Shown: positions 25,171-34,572, counted from the first letter of the stretch. The stretch is DNA of 64,000 bases from Anaerolinea sp. (GCA_020723805.1 DYID01000013.1:40644-104643); one strand, 5' to 3'. The notes: a model not told the origin generated them from the letters alone. A program made the numbers and translations.

Positions 25171-26094
25171 ATGAACACAAAGCCTTCCCCTTCCGAACGT
25201 ATCTGGGCGGCGTTCGCCCACCTCTCCACACTGGCAATGGGCATCGGTCTGCCGCTTGCGCTCATCGGCTGGTCGGAGAACCGCCGCAAGTCCAGGTATG
25301 CGGCGTTCCAGTCTCTGCAGGCGCTGGGATACCAGACGCTGGGGTACACTCTCTGGCTGATTGGCATGCTCGTCCTGGCGGTGGTCTCTTCGGTAGGATT
25401 TGCCGCCAGCGTGCGCACCATCGAGACGCTCGAAGCCGATCTCGCCGCCTGGACGGCAGGCTACTCCCTGGTCATTTTCGGTCTCGTCGCCCTGTATCTT
25501 GTTCCGCCCGTCCTCGCGGCGGCTGCCTGCGCCCTCGGCATGGACTTTCGCTATCCCCTCCTCGGAAGCCGTCTCGCCCGTTATCTGGATTACGACCCCT
25601 CCCGCGCCTCGGACGAATCCCTCTGGCTGAACGAGGACCACGAGGACCGCTGGGTGGCGGGGATGGGACATTTTGCGGTCATCATCGCGCTGTGGGGATT
25701 GCTGGCGCCGATTACCGCCTGGGCGCTGCAGGGGAAGCGAAGCCCGTTTCTCAAATTTCAATCTGCGCAGACGCTGGTGTATCAGATTGGAACGTCGTTG
25801 TTGTATGTCGCGGCGGGATTCTTCTATGTTTTTGGCTTGGTCGTATTTGCCCTGACCATTGGCTTTGAGGGCGACGCCGGGGTGCTTTCAGCGGGCAGTA
25901 TGGCGGGCGCGATTGTATTTCTCGTGTCGCTGTTGATTGCCATGCTGATCATGTTGACCGTGCCGCTGCTGCATATCCTCGGTCAGTGGGCGGGATACCG
26001 CGTGCTGAAAGGACATTACTACCGTTATCCCATCATCGGCAGGTTGATGGAAAAATGGATGACCGACAAATCTTACAGCGCAAGCGGACGTTAG
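25171..26094 (+). CDS. DUF4870 (Tic20-like) membrane protein
   Basis: 307 residues with a duplicated DUF4870-type unit. Unit one: ERIWAAFAHLSTLAMGIGLP, then RRKSRYAAFQSLQALGYQTL; unit two: WVAGMGHFAVIIALWGLLAP, then KRSPFLKFQSAQTLVYQIG. The FQS-x-Q-x-L signature is present in both. Six to eight transmembrane helices. Function of the family is unknown. The final SGR and TAG stop are supplied by repeat D3. Confidence 0.8.
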   Translation: MNTKPSPSERIWAAFAHLSTLAMGIGLPLALIGWSENRRKSRYAAFQSLQALGYQTLGYTLWLIGMLVLAVVSSVGFAASVRTIETLEADLAAWTAGYSLVIFGLVALYLVPPVLAAAACALGMDFRYPLLGSRLARYLDYDPSRASDESLWLNEDHEDRWVAGMGHFAVIIALWGLLAPITAWALQGKRSPFLKFQSAQTLVYQIGTSLLYVAAGFFYVFGLVVFALTIGFEGDAGVLSAGSMAGAIVFLVSLLIAMLIMLTVPLLHILGQWAGYRVLKGHYYRYPIIGRLMEKWMTDKSYSASGR

Positions 26095-26145
26095 AGAACG
26101 TCCGCTGCGCCGCGGAATAAGAGACGCTCTCCAGCGTCGGATTGT
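26088..26145. repeat. Palindromic repeat family D, copy D3
   Basis: Perfect hairpin GGACGTT-AGAG-AACGTCC followed by GACGCT-CTCC-AGCGTC. The TAG at 26092-26094 in the first arm/loop terminates the DUF4870 gene. Very close to D2 at 13653-13711. Confidence 0.88.
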
Positions 26146-26204
26146 GCGCTGTATCTAAAAACGTCTTCGAGAAATGCGGCTGAACCTACCCTGGAGGAGG
26201 AGCC

Positions 26205-27026
26205 ATGAAAATTTTGATTGCAACCGACATGGAAGGAATTACCGGCGTGACGACGTGGGACCAGGTCACGCCGGGACACGCGGAATATGCGCGCTTTCGC
26301 AAGTTGATGACTCAGGACGTGAACGCCGCGATTCGCGGAGCGATTGAAGCAGGCGCGGACGAGGTCATTGTGGCAGACGGTCATTGGAACGGGTCAAACA
26401 TCCTCATCGAGGAACTCGATCCGCGCGCCCGCCTGAACAGCGGCTCGCCCAGTCCGTTTTCGATGATGCAGGGCATTGACGAGACGGTGGACGGCGTGTT
26501 CTTTGTCGGTTATCACGCCCGCAACGGTTCGCCCAACGCCATCCTCGACCATACCTGGTCCTCGAAGACGGTGGCAAATGTGTGGCTGAATGATATTTTG
26601 ACCGGAGAATACGGTTTGAACGCGGCGGTGGCGGGTCATTTCGGCGCGCCGGTCATCATGGCAAGCGGCGACCAGACAGCGTGCAGTCAAATTGTGGAGC
26701 TGCTGGGGGATTTGGAAACAGCGGTCGTCAAGCAGGCAGTAGGGCGTTTTGCGGCGGAGTGCCTGCCGCCGGCGGTTACGCAGGAACTGATTGCCGAGGC
26801 GGCTTCGCGGGCGGTCACCCGTCTGCTGGAGGGCGATGTGCCGGATCCGTTCGTGCTGGATATGCCGCTGCGCGTGACGGTGGAGTTTTTTACCTCGGAT
26901 ATGGCGGACCGGGCGTCGCGGATTCCGTTTACCCAGCGGGAGGGGACGCGCGTCTCGTTGGTCGCAGAGGAAATGGCGTCGGCGTATAACGGTTTTCGGG
27001 CGCTGGTGATGCTGGCAAGCGGCTGA
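26205..27026 (+). CDS. M55 family D-aminopeptidase (DppA-like)
   Basis: 273 residues preceded by CTGGAGGAGGAGCC. The zinc-binding pattern of M55 is visible: MKILIATDMEGITGV (Asp and Glu ligands), EVIVADGHWNGSNI (Asp, His), FFVGYHAR (His) and NAAVAGHFGAPVIMASGDQT (His). DppA is a decameric peptidase on D-amino acid peptides such as cell-wall D-Ala-D-Ala. The gene directly precedes the polyamine-type ABC transporter but has its own leader and lies upstream of that promoter. Confidence 0.92.
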   Translation: MKILIATDMEGITGVTTWDQVTPGHAEYARFRKLMTQDVNAAIRGAIEAGADEVIVADGHWNGSNILIEELDPRARLNSGSPSPFSMMQGIDETVDGVFFVGYHARNGSPNAILDHTWSSKTVANVWLNDILTGEYGLNAAVAGHFGAPVIMASGDQTACSQIVELLGDLETAVVKQAVGRFAAECLPPAVTQELIAEAASRAVTRLLEGDVPDPFVLDMPLRVTVEFFTSDMADRASRIPFTQREGTRVSLVAEEMASAYNGFRALVMLASG

Positions 27027-27112
27027 GGGGAGGAAAAGGCTGATGGGGGTAGAATCAGCCGTCAGTTTGGGAAAGAGGCGGCGCGGAGCGCGTCTGGATC
27101 GGAAATTGGTGA

Positions 27113-27140
27113 TTGACGCTGTTCTGTATTTTTTTATAAT
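27113..27140 (+). promoter_or_regulatory. Promoter of the potDABC operon
   Basis: TTGACG (27113-27118), 16-nt spacer, TATAAT (27135-27140). About 100 nt of leader follow, with an AAGCCT...AAGGCTT imperfect hairpin and the site AAAGGAGAGAGA just before potD. Confidence 0.75.
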
Positions 27141-27249
27141 AAGCCTGTTTGTGACCAAGGCTTGTTTCGAGGAAGGAGGTGGCGGCGCAGGGAGTGTTTT
27201 CCATCGGTTTGTTTTTTGCCAATTCAAAAATTCCAAAGGAGAGAGAATC

Positions 27250-28467
27250 ATGAAATCCAAGTGGTTCGTAATGATGAGCCTGCTGATGGTGGCGAGCATT
27301 GCCCTTTCGGCGTGTGCAGGCGCGGCGGGCGGCGGCGAGGAAGCCGCCGGAGGACCGTTGAAGGAGGTCGGCGAAGGGGAAGGTGCGCTTTCGATTGTCG
27401 CCTGGGCTGGCTACATCGAACGCGGCGAGACTGACCCGAATTATGACTGGGTGACCCAGTTCGAAAAGGATACCGGCTGTATCGTGAGTGTGAAGACCGC
27501 CGCCACTTCGGACGAGATGGTTGCGCTGATGAACGAAGGCGGCTTCGACCTGGTGACCGCTTCGGGCGATGCCTCCAATCGTTTGATTGCCGCCAAGCGT
27601 GTCCAGCAAATCAACATTGACCTGATCCCCAGTTACAGCAAGATTGACCCGCGTTTGCAGAACGCCCCCTGGCACACAGTGGATACCAATGGCGACGGCG
27701 TGGCGGAGCATTACGGCGTGCCGTATTCCTCCGGGCAGAATATCCTGATGTATCGCACCGATGTGTTCGGCGACCAGCCGCCCGATAGTTGGAATGTGGT
27801 CTTCGAGGAGATGACCCTGCCGGACGGCAAATCGAACAAGGGACGCATTCAGGCGTATGATGGTCCCATCTATGTGGCGGATGCGGCGCTGTACCTGATG
27901 TATCACCGCCCCGAACTGGGGATTACCAACCCGTATGCGCTCAACCGTGACCAGTTCAATGCGGCGATTGACCTCCTGCGCCAGCAGCGTCAGTTGATCA
28001 ATCGCTACTGGCACGATGCCTTCATCCAGATGGATGACTTCACCAACGAGGGCGTGGCGGCTTCCAGCTCGTGGCCCTTCCAGGCGAACCTGCTGAAATT
28101 TGGCGGCGCGCCCATTGACAAGGTCGTCCCGAAGGAAGGCGCCACCGGCTGGGCGGATACGACCATGCTGCACGTGGATGCCGCGCATCCCAACTGCGCT
28201 TACAAGTGGATGGAATGGTCGCTCAACCCCAAAGTGCAGGGTGATTTGGCGGCGTGGTTCCAGAACATTCCCGTCCGTTTGGATGCGTGCGAGGGCAATG
28301 ACTTGCTCGGTCCCGATGGATGCGTGAACAACGGCTTGAACGACTTCGACAAAATCTGGTGGTGGCGCACTCCCACCTCGGATTGCGGCGATACCGATCC
28401 TGCCACAGAGTGTGTGCCTTACCACGAGTGGGTCACCAATTACGTCGCCGTCATCGGCGGACGCTAA
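27250..28467 (+). CDS. potD: Polyamine ABC transporter substrate-binding lipoprotein
   Basis: Starting at 27250 (MKSKWFVMMSLLMVASIAL) gives 405 residues with lipobox LSAC (Cys near residue 22). The mature part has the PotD/PotF fold signs: LSIVAWAGYIERG, TGCIVSVKTAATSDEMVALM, DLVTASGDASNRL, YGVPYSSGQNILMYR and the C-terminal CAYKWMEWSLNP. It would catch spermidine or putrescine outside the membrane, though related proteins bind other cationic or small organic solutes. The three other transporter genes follow directly. Confidence 0.9.
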   Translation: MKSKWFVMMSLLMVASIALSACAGAAGGGEEAAGGPLKEVGEGEGALSIVAWAGYIERGETDPNYDWVTQFEKDTGCIVSVKTAATSDEMVALMNEGGFDLVTASGDASNRLIAAKRVQQINIDLIPSYSKIDPRLQNAPWHTVDTNGDGVAEHYGVPYSSGQNILMYRTDVFGDQPPDSWNVVFEEMTLPDGKSNKGRIQAYDGPIYVADAALYLMYHRPELGITNPYALNRDQFNAAIDLLRQQRQLINRYWHDAFIQMDDFTNEGVAASSSWPFQANLLKFGGAPIDKVVPKEGATGWADTTMLHVDAAHPNCAYKWMEWSLNPKVQGDLAAWFQNIPVRLDACEGNDLLGPDGCVNNGLNDFDKIWWWRTPTSDCGDTDPATECVPYHEWVTNYVAVIGGR

Positions 28468-28541
28468 TCCTGCGTCGTATGCGGCGTCGGGCGGGGAAAC
28501 CCGCCTGACGCCCCTTTTCAATCAGTGAGTTGCTCAACAAC

Positions 28542-29582
28542 ATGACCAGTCAGACACAATCAGCCATTCGGTTCGACAACGTCAGCAAATCTTTCGGCAA
28601 TGTGAAGGCGGTGGATCAAGCCAACTTGGAGATTCGAGACGGGGAATTCTTCTCCCTGCTCGGACCTTCCGGCTCCGGCAAGACCACCTGCCTGCGGATG
28701 ATTGCCGGTTTCGAGGTGCCCACCTCGGGGCATATCTATCTCTACGGGCAGGATGTCTCCAACCTGCCGCCCTACGAACGCGACGTGAACACGGTCTTTC
28801 AGGACTATGCCCTGTTTCCGCACATGAGCGTGGGGGATAACATCGCTTATGGTTTGATGGTGAAGGGCGTGCCAAAATCCGAGCGGACGAAGCGGGTGGA
28901 TGAAATGCTCGAACTCGTCCAACTGACCGGATACGCCGACCGCAAGCCCTCTCAACTCTCCGGCGGACAGCGCCAGCGCGTCGCCCTCGCCCGCGCCTTG
29001 ATCAATCATCCCAAAGTTTTGCTTCTCGATGAACCGCTTGGCGCCCTCGACCTGAAACTGCGCCAGCAGATGCAGGTGGAGCTCAAGGCGATTCAAAAAC
29101 GCGTCGGCATCACCTTCATCTTTGTCACCCATGACCAGGAAGAAGCGTTGACCATGAGCGACCGTATCGCCGTGTTCAACGAGGGAAAAATCGTTCAGGT
29201 TGGCACGCCGGCGGAAATCTATGAACATCCCGCTACTGCCTTTGTCGCCGGCTTTGTGGGAACCTCCAACCTGGTGAGCGGCGAGGTGGCAAAGCGCATC
29301 ACCGGGCGGGAGATTCGCTTCTCCATCCGCCCGGAAAAGATTCACATGGGGACGATGGACACCAAAATCGAGGCGGATAGTTACAGCGCCGACGGTGTGG
29401 TGCGCGACGTAATTTATCTCGGTCTCTACACCCGCTACCTCATCGAGCTGAACGGCGGCGGCGACCTGGTGGTGGTGGAGCAAAACCTCAAGACCACTTC
29501 CATGGACGTGCTGAAGGTCAAGGGTCAGCCGGTGCGCCTGCACTGGAAAAAGGAACATATCCGCGAGGTGGGAGGTTCGTAA
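28542..29582 (+). CDS. potA: Polyamine-type ABC transporter ATP-binding protein
   Basis: I place the start at ATG 28542 ([16 protein letters not shown]), though TTG 28530 is possible. Length 346. Walker [11 protein letters not shown]-loop [10 protein letters not shown], signature [15 protein letters not shown], Walker [13 protein letters not shown], and switch His in [14 protein letters not shown]-like C-terminal domain follows. Energises the PotBC channel. The stop overlaps the potB start by 1 nt. Confidence 0.94.
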   Translation: MTSQTQSAIRFDNVSKSFGNVKAVDQANLEIRDGEFFSLLGPSGSGKTTCLRMIAGFEVPTSGHIYLYGQDVSNLPPYERDVNTVFQDYALFPHMSVGDNIAYGLMVKGVPKSERTKRVDEMLELVQLTGYADRKPSQLSGGQRQRVALARALINHPKVLLLDEPLGALDLKLRQQMQVELKAIQKRVGITFIFVTHDQEEALTMSDRIAVFNEGKIVQVGTPAEIYEHPATAFVAGFVGTSNLVSGEVAKRITGREIRFSIRPEKIHMGTMDTKIEADSYSADGVVRDVIYLGLYTRYLIELNGGGDLVVVEQNLKTTSMDVLKVKGQPVRLHWKKEHIREVGGS

Positions 29583-30487
29583 TGCTCCAGCGTCTTTCCA
29601 CGTTTCTGTATCAGCGTCCGCGCCTCGTTCTGGCGCTCCTGCTGGGACCGCCCATGCTCTACATGGTGGTCGTATATTTGGGTTCGCTCTTTATTCTGCT
29701 GCTCAACAGTTTTTATTACCTTGAAGAGTTCACCGGGCTGATCGTCCGTGAGTTCACGCTGCGAACATACGCGCAGATCTTCGAGCCTGCCAACCGCGAC
29801 ATCTTCGTCCGCACGGCGGGCATGGCGGCGGCGGTGACGGTCGCCGATGCGTTGATTGCCTTCCCGCTCGCCTATTACATCGCCAAATTCGCCTCCCCTC
29901 GTCTGAAGACTTGGCTCATCATCGCCGTGACCATCCCGCTCTGGTCGAGTTATCTGGTGCGCGTCTATGCCTGGAAGTTGATTCTGGCGCAGGAGGGCAT
30001 CCTCTCGTGGTTTATCAACCTCCTGCATCTCGATGGGGCGCTGAACTGGCTGTTGAGCCTGCCCGGCATCGGCGGTTCGTCCCTGGCGCTCTCGCCGATT
30101 GGCATGTTCATCGTCTTTGTGTATATCTGGCTGCCCTACATGATCATCCCCATCCAAACGGCGCTGGAGCGCGTGCCTGCGTCTCTGCTCGAAGCCTCCA
30201 GCGATTTGGGCGCAAAGCCGTTTCAGACCTTCCGAACCGTCATCCTGCCGCTGGCGTTTCCGGGCGTGGTGGCGGGTTCGATTTTCACCTTTTCGCTGAC
30301 GCTGGGCGATTTCATCGTGCCGCTTTCGCTTGGTAATTCCAAATTTTTCATCGGGCAGGCGGTCTATTCCTATCAAGGCACGGCAGGGAACATTCCCCTT
30401 GCTGCCGCCATGACGATGGGACCTGTCGTCATCATGATTGTTTACCTGCTGATTGCAAGAAAACTGGGAGCCTTCGATGCCCTCTAA
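29582..30487 (+). CDS. potB: Polyamine-type ABC transporter permease
   Basis: 301 residues with six predicted helices. The EAA loop that contacts PotA reads [27 protein letters not shown], near residue 200. Long N-terminal periplasmic part after the first helix, as in PotB. Coupled by 1-nt overlap with potA and an 11-nt overlap with potC. Confidence 0.93.
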   Translation: MLQRLSTFLYQRPRLVLALLLGPPMLYMVVVYLGSLFILLLNSFYYLEEFTGLIVREFTLRTYAQIFEPANRDIFVRTAGMAAAVTVADALIAFPLAYYIAKFASPRLKTWLIIAVTIPLWSSYLVRVYAWKLILAQEGILSWFINLLHLDGALNWLLSLPGIGGSSLALSPIGMFIVFVYIWLPYMIIPIQTALERVPASLLEASSDLGAKPFQTFRTVILPLAFPGVVAGSIFTFSLTLGDFIVPLSLGNSKFFIGQAVYSYQGTAGNIPLAAAMTMGPVVIMIVYLLIARKLGAFDAL

Positions 30488-31298
30488 CGTTTCCTACGGT
30501 CAAAAAGCCTCCTGGGGATTGACGCTCGCGGCATGGGGCGGGCTGTTGTTCCTGCACGTTCCCATCCTGATTATCTTCCTCTACACCCTCACGCCCGACG
30601 AAACCACCTACACCTTTCCGCTGCCGGGCATTACCTTCAAGTGGTTCGGCGTTGCCCTCCAGCGCGCGGACCTGTGGCGGGCCCTGACCCTCTCTCTGCA
30701 GGTGGCGGCGGTTGCCACAGTGATTGCACTCGTCCTCGGCACGCTTGCCGCGGCGGCTGTGTATCGCAGCAAGTTCTTCGGCAGGGAGGCGGTTTCCTTT
30801 CTCCTCGTTTTGCCCATTGCCCTGCCCGGCATTGTGACCGGCATTGCCCTGCGCACCAGCATCGGCGCGCTGGATATTCCCTTTTCCTACTGGACGATTG
30901 TGGTCGGTCATGCCACGTTTTGCGTGGTGGTGGTGTACAACAATGTGCTGGCGCGCTTCCGCCGCATGCAGGGTTCGCAAATTGAAGCCTCGATGGACCT
31001 CGGCGCCAACGCGTTCCAAACATTCCGCTATGTGGTCTTTCCCAACATCGCCACCGCTCTGCTGGCAGGCGGGATGCTGGCATTTGCCCTCTCGTTCGAC
31101 GAGGTCATCGTGACGACCTTTACCGCTGGTCAGCAGACCACGCTGCCCATCTGGATCTTCAGCCAGTTGACCCGTCCGCGTGACCGACCCGTGACGAACG
31201 TGGTGGCGTTGTTCGTCATGCTCATCACCTTCCTGCCGATTTTCTTCGCGCAAAAGATCACGGCGCAAAGTTCGGATACGGAAGGCGGCTCGAAGTGA
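30477..31298 (+). CDS. potC: Polyamine-type ABC transporter permease
   Basis: Start at ATG 30477 ([13 protein letters not shown]) with GGAG upstream, giving 273 residues. Six helices; the EAA loop [27 protein letters not shown] is at about 170-195. PotC pairs with PotB to form the channel. The last gene of the potDABC unit. Confidence 0.93.
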   Translation: MPSNVSYGQKASWGLTLAAWGGLLFLHVPILIIFLYTLTPDETTYTFPLPGITFKWFGVALQRADLWRALTLSLQVAAVATVIALVLGTLAAAAVYRSKFFGREAVSFLLVLPIALPGIVTGIALRTSIGALDIPFSYWTIVVGHATFCVVVVYNNVLARFRRMQGSQIEASMDLGANAFQTFRYVVFPNIATALLAGGMLAFALSFDEVIVTTFTAGQQTTLPIWIFSQLTRPRDRPVTNVVALFVMLITFLPIFFAQKITAQSSDTEGGSK

Positions 31299-31379
31299 AT
31301 CGCTTTCAGCGTGGATGCGGCTGAATGGGCGGGACCAGCCTCCAGTCCGGAAAGAGGCGAAATTCCTGTCTCGAAAAGA

Positions 31380-31407
31380 TTGACACCACGTCAATAGCCG
31401 TTACAAT
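31380..31407 (+). promoter_or_regulatory. Promoter of a possible small RNA
   Basis: TTGACA (31380-31385), 16-nt spacer, TACAAT (31402-31407). The transcript would begin near 31414. Confidence 0.65.
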
Positions 31408-31413
31408 TGCGTC

Positions 31414-31626
31414 AAAATTCCAAAAGGAGCGTTCGATATCGCAACGACTCGCACGAGTGTGAATGAAGCAATACTTGTGCCGCTTTTCTAACTTGATACG
31501 CCACGAATAAAATCTGGCTTCCGCCGCCCTCCAACTCAGACTTGGTGAGGCGGCGGGACTGCTTAAGACAATTGCAGTCAACACAGTGGTTCAGAGCTGT
31601 TGTGCTTTGACTGTTTTTGTTTTTTC
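31414..31626 (+). ncRNA. Candidate structured small RNA (about 210 nt)
   Basis: Between a consensus promoter and an intrinsic terminator there is no convincing gene. A Shine-Dalgarno-like AAAAGGAGCG (31420-31430) is followed by ATA rather than ATG, and the only ATG (31462) gives 15 codons. Stems: CCGCCGCCCTCC / GGTGAGGCGGCGG around 31528-31557, and the terminal CAGTCAA / TTTGACTG hairpin. It matches none of the RNase P, tmRNA, SRP or 6S signatures I know. It may also be the decayed start of a gene. Confidence 0.4.
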
Positions 31627-31627
31627 T
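31572..31627 (+). terminator. Intrinsic terminator of the candidate small RNA
   Basis: GCAGTCAACACAG / CTGTTGTGCTTTGACTG-type stem followed by TTTTTGTTTTTTC. Confidence 0.7.
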
Positions 31628-31633
31628 TATAGA

Positions 31634-31724
31634 TGGGACTTACGCAAAAACTTGCGTAGAGCGCGTTCTCTAACGCGCCGTCCGGGCAATCGGCGTTGGA
31701 GAACGCCGGGTACGCATAAGTCCT
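31634..31724. repeat. MITE-like element with GGACTTACGC ends (D4)
   Basis: Ends GGACTTACGCA and GCATAAGTCC are inverted. Inside are family D-like hairpins GCGCGTT-CTCT-AACGCGC and CGGCGTT-GGAG-AACGCCG. A further ACTTACGCAGA end occurs at 63953 near the window border. Confidence 0.7.
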
Positions 31725-31829
31725 GTGAAGAGAAGCGCGAACGATCCGCAACAGCCGTGTAGTCACTTTGGCGCCGTTTGCCAAAGAATCATTTTGGGCG
31801 AAATGCCTTTAACAAAAAGAAAGGAAAGA

Positions 31830-32360
31830 ATGGCCGGTCAATATTATTCCTACCTGAACCCGAAATGCGCCTCGGGTGAATTCGAAGAAAAAGGCGGATG
31901 CGGTGTGTTTGCCCGCGAGCCGATTCGGAAGGGCGAGTTGATCTGCCTGTGGGGCGGGCGGATTGTGGCGGCAGACGAACTCGACCCCAACATGCAATAC
32001 TTTACCCAGCGCATTCTCCAGATTGAAGAAGGCTTTTATCTGGAGGCGCCCCTGCCGCTGGAGCCTTCCGATTGCTTCAATCACTCCTGTGACCCGAATG
32101 CCGGTTTCACAGGGCAGATCGGTCTGGTTGCCATGCGCGACATTCACGCCGGCGAGGAAATCACCTTCGATTACGCCATGTGCGACGGCTCGGATTACGA
32201 CGAATTCACCTGCTACTGCGGCAGTCCCAATTGCCGCGGGCAGATCAAAGGCACCGACTGGTCGCGCCCCGAACTGTGGGAAAAGTACGACGGTTACTTC
32301 ATGCCCTATCTGGCGCGGCGCATCGAAAAACTCAAAGCCAAAGTGCGCGTGACAGCGTAG
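31830..32360 (+). CDS. SET domain protein (putative protein lysine methyltransferase)
   Basis: I take ATG 31830 (MAGQYYSYLNPK), preceded by AAAGGAAAGA; 176 residues. The SET fold is clear: KGGCGVFAREPIRKGELICLWGG, FNHSCDPNAGF (pseudoknot Asn-His), GEEITFDYAMCDG with the catalytic Tyr, and a post-SET CYCGSPNCRG that would bind zinc. Bacterial SET proteins methylate lysines of histone-like or ribosomal proteins. No such substrate gene is adjacent. A terminator hairpin follows. Confidence 0.88.
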   Translation: MAGQYYSYLNPKCASGEFEEKGGCGVFAREPIRKGELICLWGGRIVAADELDPNMQYFTQRILQIEEGFYLEAPLPLEPSDCFNHSCDPNAGFTGQIGLVAMRDIHAGEEITFDYAMCDGSDYDEFTCYCGSPNCRGQIKGTDWSRPELWEKYDGYFMPYLARRIEKLKAKVRVTA

Positions 32361-32408
32361 AAAAAAACGGATTGCGCGGTACAATCGTGCAATCCGTTTT
32401 CCTTTTAA
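32361..32408 (+). terminator. Hairpin terminator that also holds a -10-like box
   Basis: AAAACGGATTGC / GCAATCCGTTTT with TTCCTTTT behind. The 14-nt loop contains GGTACAATCG, so TACAAT (32380-32385) could be the -10 of the next gene. Confidence 0.7.
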
Positions 32409-32411
32409 CTC

Positions 32412-33902
32412 ATGCTCAAATCCTTCCATCTTCGCATTTATTTGATTGCACTCGTCTTTCGGCTGATTCCCGTTTTGCTTTCGCGCGGATTGGGCATCGG
32501 GCTCGACGACATGTTCCAATACGACATGCTGGCGCGCAGTCTCGCCGGCGGACACGGCTTCCGCTGGTACGCCGAAGCGGACTTGCAGCAACTCGCCTCA
32601 TTCGTGGACTTCGACCTGACCAGCCTCCCGGACTATGATCCACGCCTCGGCATTCCCACCTCCTTCCGTGCGCCGCTCTATCCGGCCTTTCTGGCGGTGG
32701 TGTATTTCTTCAGCGGGACGGGCTTTACCCGTTTCTTTGCCGCGCGGCTGGCGCAGGCAATTTTTCTCGGCGCGCCGCTTGCGCCGTTGACCTATTGGGC
32801 GGCGAAACGCCTCTTTCCACTCTCCTCTTTCTTCTTTCCTCTTTCTTCTCTCGACGAACAGGAAAGAGGAGAGAGGCAAGAAAAAGCCGCGCGCACCGCT
32901 TCGTGGATTGTTGCTGTCTATCCCATTCTCCTCGTTTATCCCCTCGGTCTCGGCACGGAAAACCCCTTCTTCGTCCTCCTCCTCGCCTCTTTCCTCTTTC
33001 TTCTTGCCTCCCTCGAAACCCCCTCTGCTTTCCACTTTCTACTTTCTGGTTTATTCCTCGCCCTCACTGCCCTCACCCGTTCCGTCATCCTTCCCTTTGC
33101 CCTCGCCGCCTTCTGTCTTTTGCTTTACCTGCATGGACGCCGTGCGCTGACGGCGGTGCTTGCCTTTGTGATGGTCGTCTCTCCGTGGATTGTCCGCAAT
33201 TCGCTCCTGCATCACAAACTGACCGGCATCGAGACCTCCATGGGCTACAACCTGTACCTCGGCTATCACCCGCAGGGAAACGGCTCGTTTGTCTTCGGTC
33301 CCTCGCTGGATTTGCTGACCATCCTCGACGATGCCGAGCGCGACCGCGTTGGCACACAGCGGGCAATCGAATTTATCAAGGCGCAGCCGGAACGCTTCCT
33401 GCCTTTGGCGGTTAACCGCCTGGGCTTTTTCTTCGGTCTCGAAAAGCGCGTCCTGATGTACTTCTATTCGAACAATCTCATCGGTTTCGTTCCGCTGCCG
33501 CTCCTGTTGACCCTTTCGGCGGTTTTGCTTCTGCCTTTCGTAGTCATCTCGATTTCTGCCGCGTTGAGCATTCCGCTCCTTCGCTGGTCGCCTCAAATGA
33601 GTCTGCTTGCTCTTTTGCTGGTCTTCTACACCCTTCCGCATGTCCTCATTCTTTCTGAAGACCGCTTCCATCTGGCGCTGGTGCCGTATCTCGCCATCCT
33701 TGCCGCGCAATTTTGGGTGAACGGCTGGAACGCGCTCGCCGCCCGCTGGCGCGAAGGAGGAACGGGAAAACTCCTCGTCACGCTTTCCGTTCTTGTCGTG
33801 CTGCTTCTTGTTGCCAACTGGGGAGTCGAACTCCACCGCGACTGGGATAAAATCACCCAACTCCTCGGACCCGACGGCAACCGCACCTACTTCAACTACT
33901 GA
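32412..33902 (+). CDS. GT39/ArnT-like membrane glycosyltransferase
   Basis: 496 residues with about ten transmembrane helices. The first lumenal loop carries the acidic pair GLGIGLDDMFQYDMLARSL, typical of GT-C transferases that use polyprenyl-phosphate sugars, then FRAPLYPAFLAVVYFF. A strange segment at residues 134-157 (LFPLSSFFFPLSSLDEQERG and ERQEK) is encoded by a purine/pyrimidine palindrome (32820-32873), inserted in a cytoplasmic or lumenal loop. Substrate unknown. Confidence 0.75.
   Translation: MLKSFHLRIYLIALVFRLIPVLLSRGLGIGLDDMFQYDMLARSLAGGHGFRWYAEADLQQLASFVDFDLTSLPDYDPRLGIPTSFRAPLYPAFLAVVYFFSGTGFTRFFAARLAQAIFLGAPLAPLTYWAAKRLFPLSSFFFPLSSLDEQERGERQEKAARTASWIVAVYPILLVYPLGLGTENPFFVLLLASFLFLLASLETPSAFHFLLSGLFLALTALTRSVILPFALAAFCLLLYLHGRRALTAVLAFVMVVSPWIVRNSLLHHKLTGIETSMGYNLYLGYHPQGNGSFVFGPSLDLLTILDDAERDRVGTQRAIEFIKAQPERFLPLAVNRLGFFFGLEKRVLMYFYSNNLIGFVPLPLLLTLSAVLLLPFVVISISAALSIPLLRWSPQMSLLALLLVFYTLPHVLILSEDRFHLALVPYLAILAAQFWVNGWNALAARWREGGTGKLLVTLSVLVVLLLVANWGVELHRDWDKITQLLGPDGNRTYFNY
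32820..32873. repeat. Palindromic pyrimidine/purine insert inside the glycosyltransferase gene
   Basis: Perfect 12-bp arms CTCTCCTCTTTC (32820-32831) and GAAAGAGGAGAG (32862-32873) around further CTTTCCTCTTTC copies. Similar words occur between genes at 39035-39060, 12001-12019 and 48548-48564, and inside the gene at 61496-61514. Confidence 0.8.
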
Positions 33903-33957
33903 CCGCTGATCACTGTTTACTGATCACTGATCACTGATGACTGGATCACTGATGACT
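33902..33957. repeat. ACTGATC-type heptamer array
   Basis: About seven copies of the unit fill the gap from the glycosyltransferase stop to the ATG of the CPBP gene and leave no room for a normal ribosome binding site. Confidence 0.9.
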
Positions 33958-34572
33958 ATGAAACTCCTCCTCGGCGACCGCCTCCGCTTCGACTGGAAAA
34001 TCGTCTCCATCACCATTCTCTCCACCCTCCTGTTGATAGTGGACTACTATCACCGCCTCACGCCCTACTACTACTGGGACCGCGTCATCCTCTATCTGGT
34101 TGTGCCGCTGTTCGTTGTTATCGTTTTCTTTCGGGAACACCCCAAAGAATACGGCTTCTCCCTCGGCGACTGGAAAGCGGGGCTTTTGCTGACTGCGCTC
34201 GGCATTCTGTTGATGGCGCCCGTCATCTATTATCTTGGCAGCGGCGACGCGTCCATGCAGGAGTATTACAAACCCTTCACCAAAGGACTCCCCTGGACCA
34301 CCTTCCTCGACCTCATCGGCTGGGAGTTCCTCTTCCGCGGTTGGATCTTGTTCGGTTACGCCCGCAAATTCGGAGCGGAAGCCCTCTGGCTGCAAGCCGT
34401 CCCGTTTGCGCTGATGCACAACGGCAAACCCGAAGTGGAAACCCTCTCCACCATCTTTGGCGGCTTTGCCTTTGGCTGGCTGGCATGGAGGACGAAATCG
34501 TTCGTCTGGCCCTTCCTCATTCACTGGTTCATCGCCACGTTCATCATCATCGTCGCCGCGGGTCTTGTCTAA
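33958..34572 (+). CDS. CPBP-family intramembrane protein
   Basis: Start at ATG 33958 (MKLLLGDRL); 204 residues with about six to seven helices. CPBP (Abi/Rce1-like) motifs are seen: motif 1 GWEFLFRGW, motif 2 FALMHNG (FxxxH) and motif 3 FLIHWFIA. Motif 1 is normally EExxxR; here the first Glu, catalytic in Rce1, is Trp. It may thus be a binding protein and not a protease. The gene has no visible ribosome binding site because repeats run up to it. Confidence 0.7.
   Translation: MKLLLGDRLRFDWKIVSITILSTLLLIVDYYHRLTPYYYWDRVILYLVVPLFVVIVFFREHPKEYGFSLGDWKAGLLLTALGILLMAPVIYYLGSGDASMQEYYKPFTKGLPWTTFLDLIGWEFLFRGWILFGYARKFGAEALWLQAVPFALMHNGKPEVETLSTIFGGFAFGWLAWRTKSFVWPFLIHWFIATFIIIVAAGLV

Noticed and set aside
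27055..28521. 488-codon minus-strand open frame over potD
   Set aside because: The plus-strand PotD has a lipobox, ribosome binding site and family motifs, so the antisense frame is not a gene.
28468..28541. Repeat D-like element after potD (GGCGGACGCTAATCC)
   Set aside because: The resemblance to D2/D3 is limited to the GGACG word; no paired hairpin with AGAG loop is seen.
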